DNA of 64,000 nt from Cupriavidus sp. IDO (GCF_000812465.1 NZ_JWMA01000063.1:1-64000), one strand, 5' to 3'; shown: positions 17,621-26,530, numbered from the stretch's first letter. The notes: a model not told the origin generated them from the sequence alone. Program-made: numbers and translations.

Positions 17621-18538
17621 TCAGGCCGTGACCCACACAACGTGTGCCTGGATTTTCCCGTCGACGGGCCCGGCCCCGAACTTTTCGGCGATGGCCACGG
17701 CGCATATGTCCGTGGCGCGCGCCAAAGCATTGGCGCCAGCCGCTTCGATCTCATTGCGCAAGGGCGTTCCCTGGCAGTAGGCGATCGCCGGGATGCGGGC
17801 GGAGGCGGCGCGACTGCGCGACGTGACGGTTTCGAACCCGGGCTCTGAATGGAAGCCGCCCAGCCGCAGGTGCTGCGCGATGGCCTGCCGTTCGTGGTAC
17901 CCATGCGGGGTTCGGGCCAGGAATGCCGGCGGCGCTGCGGGGAAGAGGGTGGCCAGGGCGTTCGTGACGACATGCGCGAAGGCGTTGTCTTCTATCCGGT
18001 CCCAGACGTTGAAGAGGAATGCGCCGCCCGGCGCCAGGACGCGGCGCGCCTCTGCGAACGCCCCGGGTTTGTCTGGAAAGAACATCGCGCCAAACTGGCA
18101 CACCACCAGGTCGAACTCGCCATCCTCGAATGGCAATTGCATGGCATCGGCCTGGTGCCATGCCACTGGCCGGGACGTGCCGATGGCCTGGGCGCGATCC
18201 AGCATCGGCTGGTTAAGGTCGGTCGCCACGATAACGGCGCTGTCAGGCAATGCACTGGCCAGCGCCCTTGTTACGACGCCCGTGCCAGCCGCAATTTCGA
18301 GCACCTTTTCCGGCTGCCGCGATGCTGCCCGTGCGGCCAGGTCGGCGGCATACGACGCGAAGATCAACGGCACCAGGTACGTGTCATAGAGCTCCGGAAT
18401 CGAGCCGGCGAAAACCTTGTCAGTGCCACGCGCGTCCTTTGGGCTCAGCCTCCGGCCGGCGAGGCGGTCGGACCGGGCCCGGGCTTCGCCAGCGTGATAT
18501 GGAGCCGCCGCGACCAGATAGTCGGCATTGCGGCACAT
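17621..18538 (-). CDS. Class I SAM-dependent methyltransferase
   Basis: A protein of about 305 residues with a Rossmann-like methyltransferase core: motif I VLEIAAGTGVVTRAL, the acidic ATDLN that binds the SAM ribose, the QADAMQLPF region and FDLVVCQFGAMFF. A preceding GTDKVFAGSIPELYDTYLVP stretch is typical of a methyltransferase group of unknown substrate common in Burkholderiales. The start is uncertain: ATG 18538 is chosen, but family similarity only becomes clear about 35 residues later, and the frame also extends upstream to 18820. Divergent from the protease gene. Confidence 0.8.
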   Translation of the reverse strand: MCRNADYLVAAAPYHAGEARARSDRLAGRRLSPKDARGTDKVFAGSIPELYDTYLVPLIFASYAADLAARAASRQPEKVLEIAAGTGVVTRALASALPDSAVIVATDLNQPMLDRAQAIGTSRPVAWHQADAMQLPFEDGEFDLVVCQFGAMFFPDKPGAFAEARRVLAPGGAFLFNVWDRIEDNAFAHVVTNALATLFPAAPPAFLARTPHGYHERQAIAQHLRLGGFHSEPGFETVTSRSRAASARIPAIAYCQGTPLRNEIEAAGANALARATDICAVAIAEKFGAGPVDGKIQAHVVWVTA

Positions 18539-18804
18539 TTGGCGTCGCGTCGAGCGCGGCTTGCGCGATAGGACGGCGCCAATATGACTCAATATAGACG
18601 CCAGCCCTGACAACGCGAATCCCTGCATATCCGCGCTTCCCGTGTGCGCGTGGCCGCCGCCGTCGGCATGCTTGGGCCGGCTACCCGTTCGGGTGGTGTG
18701 GGCGCGTATCCGTTCTGCCATTGTGAATCCGCTCGTCAGCGCGTCGCCTGCCAAGGCAGCGCGGAACTCGAGCGGGTCGCATTGCAACTGGCAGGAGACA
18801 TCAC

Positions 18805-19740
18805 ATGGTTGCCTCAGCATTCAACGGAAATCCCTTGCAGGACCTTTCCGACCATCTGGCAGGTATCGTCGAGCGCATCGGGCAGGGCGTGGTCGCGGTG
18901 CACGGCCGGCATCGCATTCCTTCAAGTGGCGTAATCTGGCAGCAAGGCGTCGTCGTCACGGCTGCGCACACGCTCAGGCGCGACGACGGGATCGAGGTCA
19001 CGCTGCCCGATGGCCGTACGGTCGGCGCGGTCCTCGCCGGGCGTGACGCGGGCACCGACCTCGCCGTGCTCAGGCTGGACGGCGTGGATCAGGACCCGGT
19101 CGAGTCCGGCGATGCCGGGTCGCTCAAGGCAGGTCATCTTGTGCTCGCGGTTGCGCGGGTGGACGGAACCGGCGCCAGCGCGGATTTCGGCGTGGTCGGC
19201 ACCGCCGCCGGCGCCTGGCGCACGTGGCGGGGCGGGCAGTTCGATGCCTTCGTGCGGCTTGACGGCGGCCTGCGCCCGGGTTTCTCCGGCGCGGCGCTGG
19301 CGGATATGCGCGGGCTGGCAATGGGCATCTGCACATCGGCACTCGCGCGTGGTGCCGGCATCCTGATTCCCGCGCTGACGGTGACGCGTGTCGCCGGCGA
19401 ACTGCTGGCGAAAGGACACGTCTCGCGCGGCTACCTCGGCGTGGGCACGCAGCCGGTGAAGCTGATGCAAGCATCGATGGCGAAGCTGAACCTGTCGTCC
19501 GATCGCGCATTGCTGGTAGTTTCGCTTGCCCCGAACGGCCCCGCCGAGCAGGCGGGCATGCTGATCGGCGATGTGCTGGTCGAGCTCGATGGCAAGCGCT
19601 GCAACGATATGGATGACCTGCACGCCGCGCTTGGCTCGGCTGGCATCGGGCAACCGCTGAAGGTGGCACTGATCCGGGGCGGGGAGCGCAGCGAGTGCTC
19701 GGTCATCGTGGGCGAGCGCCCGCAACGCCATTCGTGTTAG
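18805..19740 (+). CDS. Trypsin-like (HtrA/DegP-type) PDZ protein without signal peptide
   Basis: A 311-residue S1C-like protein. The triad is readable: His55 in VVTAAHTL, Asp85 in AGTDLAVL and Ser161 in PGFSGAAL, the last a variant of the usual GNSGGP/A. A PDZ domain follows (about residues 215-305: RGYLGVGTQ, ...GPAEQAGMLIGDVLVELDG...). Periplasmic HtrA proteins carry a signal or anchor; this one starts with soluble sequence, so it would stay in the cytosol unless the start is wrong, and the AGGAG box before ATG 18805 supports the start. It is followed 36 bases later by a response-regulator gene on the same strand, so they may form one unit. Confidence 0.82.
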   Translation: MVASAFNGNPLQDLSDHLAGIVERIGQGVVAVHGRHRIPSSGVIWQQGVVVTAAHTLRRDDGIEVTLPDGRTVGAVLAGRDAGTDLAVLRLDGVDQDPVESGDAGSLKAGHLVLAVARVDGTGASADFGVVGTAAGAWRTWRGGQFDAFVRLDGGLRPGFSGAALADMRGLAMGICTSALARGAGILIPALTVTRVAGELLAKGHVSRGYLGVGTQPVKLMQASMAKLNLSSDRALLVVSLAPNGPAEQAGMLIGDVLVELDGKRCNDMDDLHAALGSAGIGQPLKVALIRGGERSECSVIVGERPQRHSC

Positions 19741-19776
19741 CAAGGGTCAGATAGCCGGTCGGTAACAGGTGGACAG

Positions 19777-20430
19777 ATGGCACAGATGAGCCCGGTCCGG
19801 GTCGCAGTGATCGCCGGTTCGCCGCAGGTGCGCGCAAGCCTGCTGGCGCTTGCCAACGCCACGCCGGCATTCGAGTCCGTGGGCGGTGCGGCGGACGCGG
19901 GCGCACTCGCCGATGGCTTTGCCGGTGCCATGCCCGATGTGATCGTCATCGACCTGGAGCCGGACGCAGGCGACATCATCCGGCCGGGACTCGACAGCAC
20001 TCCGGCGCTACCGGCGCTGGTCATGCTGGCCGACGAGGTGGACAGCGCCTGGATCGGCGAGGCGTTGCCCGGCCATGCCATCGCGATCCTGCCGCGCGAC
20101 GCGACGCCCGACGAAATCGTCGCCGCCATCGAAGCCGTGTCCGCGGGCCTTTGCGTGCTGGCGCCGGAAATGCTTGCGGGCATGCTGGCCGGCCCGCGGC
20201 TGCCTCGCCCGACAGCCTCGGCAGTGCTAATCGAAGCCCTGACGCCGCGCGAGACGGAAGTGCTTGCGATGCTCGCCGAAGGGCTGGGCAACAAGTCGAT
20301 CGCGCGCCAGCTCGATATTTCGGACAACACCGTGAAGTTCCACCTCGCATCCATCTTCAGCAAGCTCGGTGCAAGCAGCCGCACGGAAGCGGTGATGTTG
20401 GGCATGCGGCACGGGCTGATCATGGTGTAG
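19777..20430 (+). CDS. NarL/FixJ-type regulator with degenerate receiver domain
   Basis: A 217-residue protein with a receiver-like domain (about 5-125) and a LuxR helix-turn-helix (about 150-212: LTPRETEVLAMLAEGLGNKS, NTVKFHLASIFSKL). Asp59 in VIVIDLEPD is at the phosphoacceptor position, but the acidic pair near the N-terminus that binds Mg2+ is replaced by Ala-Gly (VAVIAGSP), so normal phosphorylation is doubtful. No histidine kinase is adjacent. It lies just downstream of the PDZ protease gene, possibly cotranscribed. The DNA-binding half looks fully functional. Confidence 0.85.
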   Translation: MAQMSPVRVAVIAGSPQVRASLLALANATPAFESVGGAADAGALADGFAGAMPDVIVIDLEPDAGDIIRPGLDSTPALPALVMLADEVDSAWIGEALPGHAIAILPRDATPDEIVAAIEAVSAGLCVLAPEMLAGMLAGPRLPRPTASAVLIEALTPRETEVLAMLAEGLGNKSIARQLDISDNTVKFHLASIFSKLGASSRTEAVMLGMRHGLIMV

Positions 20431-20458
20431 CGCGTGGAAGCCGCGCGACCAACGACGA

Positions 20459-20827
20459 CTACCACGTCGCATCAACTTCCCGTAGCAGGTGCCCGGCAAG
20501 GATGTAGTCCCCAAGCCTTGCCGCTCTTGCTTCCAGGAGTTCCAGCTCGCCTGCCGGCAAGCTGCCGAGCTCAAACTGGCAGTAAAGATTGCGATGACGG
20601 AACGTCAGCTTTGGCCGCTTCAATCCGGCAGCAAGCGCCGCCGGTGACTTGACCGCAATGCTCTCGTGGCCGCGATATTCCACGCGGATTCCCGCTTTCC
20701 GGCCCAGGTGCCTGAGTTCAGTAGCGTCTTGCCAGCCTGACTCGTAGTCCAGCTCGACGAGTCCAACGCCTTTTGCCTCAAGTAGCCTGATGGCTTCCCC
20801 TCTGGTCCCAGCTCGAGCCGTCGTCAT
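20459..20827 (-). CDS. Unknown small protein, paralogue A
   Basis: A 122-residue soluble protein of unknown function. It is clearly related to the protein at 22353-22724: shared are LDYE..W.DA.EL..LG, the KLTFR.R.LYC.F.L core and the GDYIL.GHLL.E tail. The fold is not recognised; the sequence looks like a compact alpha/beta domain without membrane or signal segments. ATG 20827 follows a G-rich box and gives the same length as the paralogue; the frame extends upstream but without conservation. Convergent with the LuxR-type gene. Confidence 0.75.
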   Translation of the reverse strand: MTTARAGTRGEAIRLLEAKGVGLVELDYESGWQDATELRHLGRKAGIRVEYRGHESIAVKSPAALAAGLKRPKLTFRHRNLYCQFELGSLPAGELELLEARAARLGDYILAGHLLREVDATW

Positions 20828-21030
20828 TTCTGCCCCCGTTTTCAAATCCACCAGCGCGGACGCCTGCTGGCGTCTGCGTCCCATTGAGTTCAACTCAATC
20901 TTGTTATTTCGCTCTGGCCTGTGGCGAGATCTTTTTCAGCTGCGTTGGCCTGGCTGACGCCCTCGCTCGCACCTACCGGAGGCATAGGGTCTCGCCCGGA
21001 TTTGAGGCCAACATTCCTCTTAATTCTGAC

Positions 21031-21267
21031 CTAAGAAATTTTTAAGTCAATATAGAATCGCCCTGTAGTCCTGCTACCACCCGCGTCACCACCCAAGGCA
21101 ACGCGGGTTCTTTTTTGGTGCAGCGAGACGGTCTTCTCTTTCTGCTTCGGGCAATGCGCGCACCTGGCAACGCTCGTCGCGGCCTCCAGCCAGTAGTGCC
21201 AATACATGCCGTCCGGTCGGTCGGCGAATAGCTGCAGGCGCAGCGCATACATGTCATGCCGTGACAT
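21031..21267 (-). CDS. Possible small hypothetical protein (weak)
   Basis: A 78-codon frame with an ATG at 21267 preceded by CAGG. The first half (MYALRLQLFADRPDGMYWHYW) looks protein-like and a CAHCPKQK stretch could bind metal, but nothing is recognised. The rest of 20828-21502, about 675 bases, shows no other supported gene. It may be non-coding. Confidence 0.25.
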   Translation of the reverse strand: MSRHDMYALRLQLFADRPDGMYWHYWLEAATSVARCAHCPKQKEKTVSLHQKRTRVALGGDAGGSRTTGRFYIDLKIS

Positions 21268-21502
21268 TTGAAGCCTGCAGGAACGCGTTGGAGACGGAGA
21301 GTCCAGCGGCCATCGCCATGCTGTCGAAGATGCATTGAACACAAGGCGGCGAGCGACTACTATGCATGCTCGGGCGCGGACACCAGCGCCCGCCAGCCAC
21401 CTCGAGTCCGAGGAAAGACACGGTCTGTACAAGTCAGACTAGCTGTCACGGACAGTAATGCAGTCCCGTAGCAAACATAGACCCATTGCTTAGGAGACGA
21501 CT

Positions 21503-21709
21503 GTGCTGAGCCATCATGAATTCGCAACGCTGGTACTGGTAAACGACAGCTCTGACCCAACCGAGCTGGACCGCGCGGATGTACAGACGCTGCTCGCCCA
21601 TCAGCTGATCACGCTCGAGCGTCTCGGGCCCGACCGCAGCCGGCCCCAGGTCACGATTCAAGGCTACCGCTTTCTGAAAGTCGTTGGACGCAGGACAGGC
21701 CATCCCTAG
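21503..21709 (+). CDS. Small protein of unknown function
   Basis: A 68-residue protein with a GTG start placed six bases after AGGAGA, a convincing start signal. The sequence has helical segments (LSHHEFATLVLV, DVQTLLAHQLITLERLG) and a C-terminal strand ending in GYRFLKVVGRR, resembling a small winged-helix-like or regulatory domain. No family is recognised. It is convergent with the GNAT gene, 16 bases away. Confidence 0.6.
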   Translation: MLSHHEFATLVLVNDSSDPTELDRADVQTLLAHQLITLERLGPDRSRPQVTIQGYRFLKVVGRRTGHP

Positions 21710-21725
21710 CGTTGGATACGGCCTG

Positions 21726-22154
21726 TCACAAGGCGATCTGCATCAGGGTGCCGGCATCCGCCAGGTCTGGGTTGATTGCCCGGGATGGCCGCACCGCAGG
21801 TGGAAGGTCGGAAATGCTGACAGGCATGAAACCCAGGCGCGCGAAATAGCCGGACGCAGTCCTGGTCTGCAGCACGATCGACTCGACACCCTGCTGCCGC
21901 ACGTCCGCCACGACGGCGGAAAGCAGGAATTCGCCGAGACCGGCGGACCTCCCGCGCTGAGCGACGGCCAGCGCGCGAAGCACGCCGGTCGTTTCATATC
22001 GCTCGATGCCGGCACACCCGAGAATTCCGGCATTGTCCCGGACCACGATGTATTCGCCGATTTTCTCGCGTATCCCATCGACGTTCAGGGAGGCGGCGCT
22101 CAGGAGCGCTTCAACTTCCGGCCAGTCCTTGTCAGTCGCATAATGCGGACGCAT
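21726..22154 (-). CDS. GNAT acetyltransferase, ArsN2-like
   Basis: A 142-residue GNAT protein. The acetyl-CoA loop is LRALAVAQRGRSAGLGEFLL, followed by VLQTRTASGYFARLGFMPVS and a DLPPAVRPSR segment, the arrangement seen in small GNATs of the ArsN2/YjaB group linked with arsenic or other resistance loci. No ars genes are near, so the substrate is open. ATG 22154 has AAGGTG upstream and gives the usual length; a longer frame to 22286 is not supported. Confidence 0.82.
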   Translation of the reverse strand: MRPHYATDKDWPEVEALLSAASLNVDGIREKIGEYIVVRDNAGILGCAGIERYETTGVLRALAVAQRGRSAGLGEFLLSAVVADVRQQGVESIVLQTRTASGYFARLGFMPVSISDLPPAVRPSRAINPDLADAGTLMQIAL

Positions 22155-22352
22155 GTGTGCACCTTCATGCAAAGTTCGTCCTTCTATCCTACTAATGTAG
22201 GGGGGCATGCGCCTGTAGGGATTCCTCTTAAGTAGATATGCTAGCGCCCGAACGCAAATCTGGCCGGGATGTCGGGAAGCCGGCATTCTGCCCGCCGGGG
22301 CAGGCTTGAGGGTAGGCGTGGTGTATCGGCGGCAGGGCGGCGGAACAGGACA

Positions 22353-22724
22353 CTAGTCCCAGATAAGCGTGGCTTCCTGCAGCAAGTGGCCGGGCAGGAT
22401 GTAATCACCGTGCCCGATGGCGAGCGCTTCGAGTTCGCACAGGCAGTCCTCGGATAATGCCGTCAGATCGAAGCGGCAATAGAGGTACCGCTGCCGGAAT
22501 GTGAGTTTCTCGCCCCGCAATCCCCGGGCTAGTGCATCCGCGGACTCGACCGAGATATGCTCGGTGGTTCTGAACTGTACGACGACGCCGCACCGCTGCC
22601 CGAGTCGTCCGAGCTCCAGCGCATCTTCCCAGGCCGTCTCATAGTCCAGGTCGACCTCGCCCTCGGCGCGCGAGCTGATGTGCTCAATCGCGCTGGCTCG
22701 ATTGCGTGCGACATATATGCTCAT
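22353..22724 (-). CDS. Unknown small protein, paralogue B
   Basis: A 123-residue protein and sequence relative of the one at 20459-20827, aligned almost without gaps from the LDYE motif to the C-terminus. Identical islands include KLTFR.R.LYC and GDYIL.GHLL. Four small frames lie between the two copies, so they are not a simple tandem duplication. No function is known to me; no membrane or signal segment is present. Confidence 0.75.
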   Translation of the reverse strand: MSIYVARNRASAIEHISSRAEGEVDLDYETAWEDALELGRLGQRCGVVVQFRTTEHISVESADALARGLRGEKLTFRQRYLYCRFDLTALSEDCLCELEALAIGHGDYILPGHLLQEATLIWD

Positions 22725-22922
22725 TGGGGAGCCTCCCCGATGGAGTCATCGTGGGAAGAATATATCCACCAATAAGGGGCCGCGCAACCGGGCGCAGGGG
22801 AGAACCTGCCAGCGGACGGGCAGTGGCGAAGTCTTGTCTGCCGCCCGAATCTGCATGCAGCGACGCGGCTGGATTGCCGGCTTCCGCAGCCCGTTCCCTG
22901 CAGCCTGGCGGACTTCTGGCCC

Positions 22923-22976
22923 GGCCAGCACGATAAAGGTATAAGGCCGCTGCTGCACGAGCCTGACAATCCACAT
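22923..22976 (-). pseudogene. Relic of the start of an RND efflux pump gene
   Basis: Starting at ATG 22976 the minus strand encodes MWIVRLVQQRPYTFIVLA, which matches the first 18 residues of HAE1-type RND transporters (the start of membrane helix 1). After that the similarity stops and the frame continues with unrelated residues. The rest of a roughly 1,050-residue pump is absent. It lies 165 bases from, and divergent to, a CusRS-type two-component system, the usual partner of such pumps. I read it as the remains of a deleted efflux gene. The rest of 22725-23141 has no supported gene. Confidence 0.5.
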
Positions 22977-23141
22977 TCCGTTCGCCTTGGCGAAGCGAGT
23001 CACCTGGCGGGATTCCAGGTAGGCGGCGGGGCGGCAAATGCCGTCAGAACGATTACAGTCTTGTCATTCAGGCCGAACGGCGCGGCGGATATCATCGCGG
23101 GAAGGAAGCGAGACAGGGCGGTGGGCAGGGAGTGTATGGCA

Positions 23142-23816
23142 ATGAAGATTCTTGTGGTGGAAGACGAGCCCAAGACGGCGGAGTACCTGCGCAAAGGCCT
23201 GACGGAATCGTCCTTCGTGGTGGATGTGGCCGTGACCGGCGCCGATGGCCTGCACCAGGCCACGGAACACGCCTATGACCTGGTCATCCTCGACGTCATG
23301 CTGCCTGGCATGAACGGGTGGGACGTGCTGAAGCAACTGCGCGAGCGCAAGGACACGCCGGTACTGTTCCTGACTGCCCGGGACGAACTGGAGGACAGGG
23401 TCCGTGGACTGGAACTGGGCGGCGACGACTATCTGGCCAAACCGTTCGCGTTCGTGGAACTGCTGGCCCGCGTGCGCACGCTGCTGCGGCGCGGGCCGGT
23501 GCGGGAAGCCGACCGGATCGAGATCGAAGGCCTCGAGATCGACCTGATCCGTCACCGCGTTACCCGCGCCGGTCAGCGCATCGACCTGACACCGCGCGAA
23601 TTTGCGCTGCTGCATTTCCTTGCAAGGCGGCACGGCGAAGTGCTGAGCCGCACCCAGATCGCGTCGCACGTCTGGGACATGAACTTCGACAGCGACACCA
23701 ACGTGGTGGATGTTGCCATCCGGCGGCTGCGCGCCAAGATGGACGACCATTTCGCGCCGAAGCTGATCCACAGCGTGCGCGGCATTGGCTACGTGCTGGA
23801 AAAGCGGCAACCGTGA
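23142..23816 (+). CDS. Heavy-metal-type response regulator (CusR/CopR/IrlR family)
   Basis: A 224-residue OmpR-class activator. The receiver domain has the acidic residues of VVEDEPKTAEYLRKGL, the phosphoacceptor Asp51 in LVILDVMLPG, the switch Thr/Ser in FLTARD and Lys in YLAKPF. The winged helix follows (LTPREFALLHFLARR...DTNVVDVAIRRLRAKMD). ATG 23142 is nine bases from GGGAG and gives the family's usual MKILVVEDEP start; an ATG two codons upstream is too close to the box. It overlaps the kinase gene by four bases (GTGA). The likely target was an efflux pump now reduced to a relic upstream, or genes elsewhere. Confidence 0.93.
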   Translation: MKILVVEDEPKTAEYLRKGLTESSFVVDVAVTGADGLHQATEHAYDLVILDVMLPGMNGWDVLKQLRERKDTPVLFLTARDELEDRVRGLELGGDDYLAKPFAFVELLARVRTLLRRGPVREADRIEIEGLEIDLIRHRVTRAGQRIDLTPREFALLHFLARRHGEVLSRTQIASHVWDMNFDSDTNVVDVAIRRLRAKMDDHFAPKLIHSVRGIGYVLEKRQP

Positions 23817-25216
23817 AACGACCCGGCTCGCTGACCGCGCGTCTGGCGCTGGCCTTTGCCATCATCGCGGGCTGCGCCTTTGCCGGAGTCGGCCTTTACC
23901 TCTACCACGCGCTGGCCATGCAGATCATCGAGCGGGATGACGCGGAACTGCTGCGCAAGGCGGTCCGCGCCCGCACCGAACTGGCCGAGCCGGACGGGAC
24001 ACCCGCGGAGCGGTGGCGGGAACTGCGCGGCGTTGTCGCTGGCAACGACGAGTACGGATTGCGCGCGCGCACGCTCGACGGCACGCCGCTACTGGCGGCG
24101 GGGGCCGATCCGGGCGGCCTGCCGGAAGCGCCGGTGCTGGCGGTGGGAGCGCCGATCGGACTGGCGTCGATCCAGACATGGAGCCGCGGCGATGGCCTGC
24201 CGGTGCGCGGCATCTCGATGCTCGTGCGCACCGGCGCGGATCCGGTGCCGGCGCAGGTGACGCTTTACCAGGTGGCGGCGTCCCGTGCAGCGCTGCTGCG
24301 TGCTTACCGCTGGAAGTTGCTTATCGCAACCTGCCTCGGTGCTCTCGGCGCGGGCGTGCTTGGGTATGCGGCCCTGCACGCCGGCATGGCACCGCTGCGG
24401 CGGATTGCCGCCGGCACCAAGACCGTGACGTTCACCAGTGGCGCGCTGCCGGTCGATCCTTCGCAACTGCCGGCGGAACTGAACGAGCTGGCGCAGGCGC
24501 TTCAGCAGATGATCGGGCGGCTGCGCGAGCGCTATGAGCGGCTGTCGCTGTTCTCCGCGGACCTGGCACACGATTTCCGCACGCCGATCGGCAACCTGCT
24601 CGGCCAGACACAGGTGGCCCTGTCCAGTGACCGGTCCGCGGAGGAATACCAGGTGCTGCTCGCGTCAAACGTGGAAGAGTACGAGCGCCTGGCACGGATG
24701 ATCGAGAACATGCTCTTCCTCGCCCGTGCCGACAATGCGCGCGTGGCGCTGCATTACGCGGAGCTGGACCTGGCCGCCGAACTGGCGCGGCAGGCGGACT
24801 ACTTCGAATTGCTGGCCGAGGCCCGGCGGATCACCATTCGCGTGGATGCGCAGGGCAGGGTGCTTGCCGATCCGACGCTGCTGCGGCGCGCCGTCAGCAA
24901 CCTGATTTCGAATGCGGTGCGGTACGCGCCGAGCGGTGCGGAGATCCGCCTGTTGGCCCGGCAGGCGGGCGCGGAGGCGCGGATCGAGGTGTCGAACCCG
25001 GGCCCCGGCATCGCGGCCGACCAATTGCCGAAGCTGTTTGACCGCTTTTTCCGTGGCGATCCCGCGCGAGCCAACTCGGGGGAGTCGTCAGGCATCGGGC
25101 TTGCCATCGTCAAGACCATCATGGACTTGCACCATGGCGCGGTGCAGGTGGAATCGACGCCGGGGCAGATGACCCGCTTCCGCCTGATCTTCCCAGGCGG
25201 CCCGGCGCCGGGCTAG
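23813..25216 (+). CDS. Heavy-metal-type sensor histidine kinase (CusS/IrlS family)
   Basis: A 467-residue membrane kinase. Helix 1 is at about residues 10-33, a periplasmic sensor at about 35-165 and helix 2 at about 167-188, followed by a HAMP linker, the phosphorylated His253 in ADLAHDFRTP (the common form is HELRTP), and the ATPase domain with N, G1 and G2 boxes (NLISNAVRYAPSG, NPGPGIAADQL, GIGLAIV). The GTG start overlaps the regulator stop. The periplasmic ligand, metal or solvent, cannot be read from sequence; the family commonly senses copper, silver, cobalt-zinc-cadmium or aromatic compounds. Confidence 0.92.
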   Translation: MKRPGSLTARLALAFAIIAGCAFAGVGLYLYHALAMQIIERDDAELLRKAVRARTELAEPDGTPAERWRELRGVVAGNDEYGLRARTLDGTPLLAAGADPGGLPEAPVLAVGAPIGLASIQTWSRGDGLPVRGISMLVRTGADPVPAQVTLYQVAASRAALLRAYRWKLLIATCLGALGAGVLGYAALHAGMAPLRRIAAGTKTVTFTSGALPVDPSQLPAELNELAQALQQMIGRLRERYERLSLFSADLAHDFRTPIGNLLGQTQVALSSDRSAEEYQVLLASNVEEYERLARMIENMLFLARADNARVALHYAELDLAAELARQADYFELLAEARRITIRVDAQGRVLADPTLLRRAVSNLISNAVRYAPSGAEIRLLARQAGAEARIEVSNPGPGIAADQLPKLFDRFFRGDPARANSGESSGIGLAIVKTIMDLHHGAVQVESTPGQMTRFRLIFPGGPAPG

Positions 25217-25220
25217 GGCG

Positions 25221-25439
25221 TCAGGCTTGCGCAGGCAGGTGTGCGCCGTCGAGGTACGGATCGCGCGCGCTGTTGTTGGCGCCGTCGGTGAAGGGGTCGC
25301 GCTGGCGGTGCACCTGGTCGGTGCTGCCGGCCCCGTTCGTGTCGCTGGACGGGTCGGTCGCCGCCGAGGCAAAGGACGCGGCGGAGCCCAGTACCGTGCA
25401 GAGCACGGTGGCAAGGATGATTCGGCGGGTAGGCATCAT
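25221..25439 (-). CDS. Small secreted protein with DPFTDGA/DPYLDGA repeats
   Basis: A 72-residue protein with a clear signal peptide (cut probably after ASA, about residue 26) and a short mature part that holds two copies of a D-P-aromatic-x-D-G-A motif (DPFTDGA at 48-54, DPYLDGA at 60-66). Its stop nearly abuts the kinase stop in convergent orientation. ATG 25439 has AGGAGAG upstream. Function unknown. A similar motif (DPYTQGA) occurs in the small secreted protein at 36122-36445, so they may belong to one family of short periplasmic proteins. Confidence 0.75.
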   Translation of the reverse strand: MMPTRRIILATVLCTVLGSAASFASAATDPSSDTNGAGSTDQVHRQRDPFTDGANNSARDPYLDGAHLPAQA

Positions 25440-25623
25440 GGCACTCTCCTGTTGATTGTGCGGCGCGGACATCGTCGCGCCGTGGAAAGCAGTCTAGGAA
25501 TCGAATGCCGACCGCCGGATTGCGCCTTGATGACAGTCTTGTCATGACGCGGCGACGGTACGGTCTACCCTCGGAGAGTTTCAGCTTCTCCAGTGCCTTG
25601 CCCGCTTCGAATGCCGAAGCCGC

Positions 25624-26364
25624 TCAGGACGTGGATCCGGACCTGACGAGTTGGCACACCAGTACGAGCAGCACGACGGGCACCAGCAAGCTCCACATGG
25701 ACATTCCCGCGTAGGCGAGCGCGCCGAGCGTGGCTCCGCCCGCGAATCCCGCGAGTGCCGGTGCCATCTTGCCGAGGCGGCCGCGAATGGCATCACGCTG
25801 CGCCGGCGGTGCGCCGGGAAGATCCACGAGATCGATGACGATCTGCGTGGTGTTGCCCGTCACGATCGTGGTCGGGCCGTGCTCGGCCAGCGCCGTGCGC
25901 GACAGCGCGTTCTGGATGCCCATCGCGACGACCGCGATCTGGCCGGTAGCGATTGCTGCCGGCGCAGCGGGGTCGGTAATCGGCAGGGCCTGGAGTCCGG
26001 CCACCATGAAGACCAGCAGGATAACGGCTTCGACGAAGAGCAGGGGAGCGGCCGGCGCTCGGCCCGTTTTTGCGATACGCGATTCCGCCAGTCTTGTGGC
26101 GGCGACCGCCACGACAAAGACCGGCAGCGCGAGAATCTTCGCCAGCAGCCCGGCCGACGAGCCCGCCAGCTCGATGCCGATCATGATGAAGTTGCCGGTC
26201 ACATGCGCGGTGAACAGGCCGAACAATGTGGTGAAGCCGATCACGTCGACGTAGCCGGCGACGAAGGCGAGGATGCAGCCGAGCCACATGGTGCGCCGGC
26301 GAGCGCCGGAGGCGGAGGATGGCTGTACGGTGGCTTTCGGGGGCGTCGGTTGCGCGAAGTTCAA
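25624..26364 (-). CDS. DUF1275 (YoaK-like) membrane protein
   Basis: A 246-residue integral membrane protein with about six helices. The opening helix motif GYVDVIGFTTLFGLFTAHVTGN is the hallmark of DUF1275; GIQNALSRTALAE and TGNTTQIVIDL follow in the second half. Members are presumed transporters of small molecules, with no settled substrate. An ATG gives the full family length including a Pro/Ser-rich cytoplasmic start. Same strand as the GlxA-type regulator upstream but with 166 bases between them, so probably a separate unit. Confidence 0.88.
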   Translation of the reverse strand: MNFAQPTPPKATVQPSSASGARRRTMWLGCILAFVAGYVDVIGFTTLFGLFTAHVTGNFIMIGIELAGSSAGLLAKILALPVFVVAVAATRLAESRIAKTGRAPAAPLLFVEAVILLVFMVAGLQALPITDPAAPAAIATGQIAVVAMGIQNALSRTALAEHGPTTIVTGNTTQIVIDLVDLPGAPPAQRDAIRGRLGKMAPALAGFAGGATLGALAYAGMSMWSLLVPVVLLVLVCQLVRSGSTS

Positions 26365-26530
26365 TTTGCGGCTCCGGATGAAGTGTCCCGCGCCGATGGG
26401 CGGAACATAACCACGTGATGCAACCGATGAGGCCGCATGTTGTTCTCCAGGCTGTCACGGCAAGCGAGCCGACGCCGTCGAGGGCGTCGCCATGCAGGAT
26501 TCTGCCCGCTTCCGCGCGCCTTGGCGCTCG

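Noticed and set aside
22684..23037. Frames of about 85-117 codons around the RND relic as intact genes
   Set aside because: Only 18 residues match an RND pump and the rest is unlike any protein; better read as a relic.
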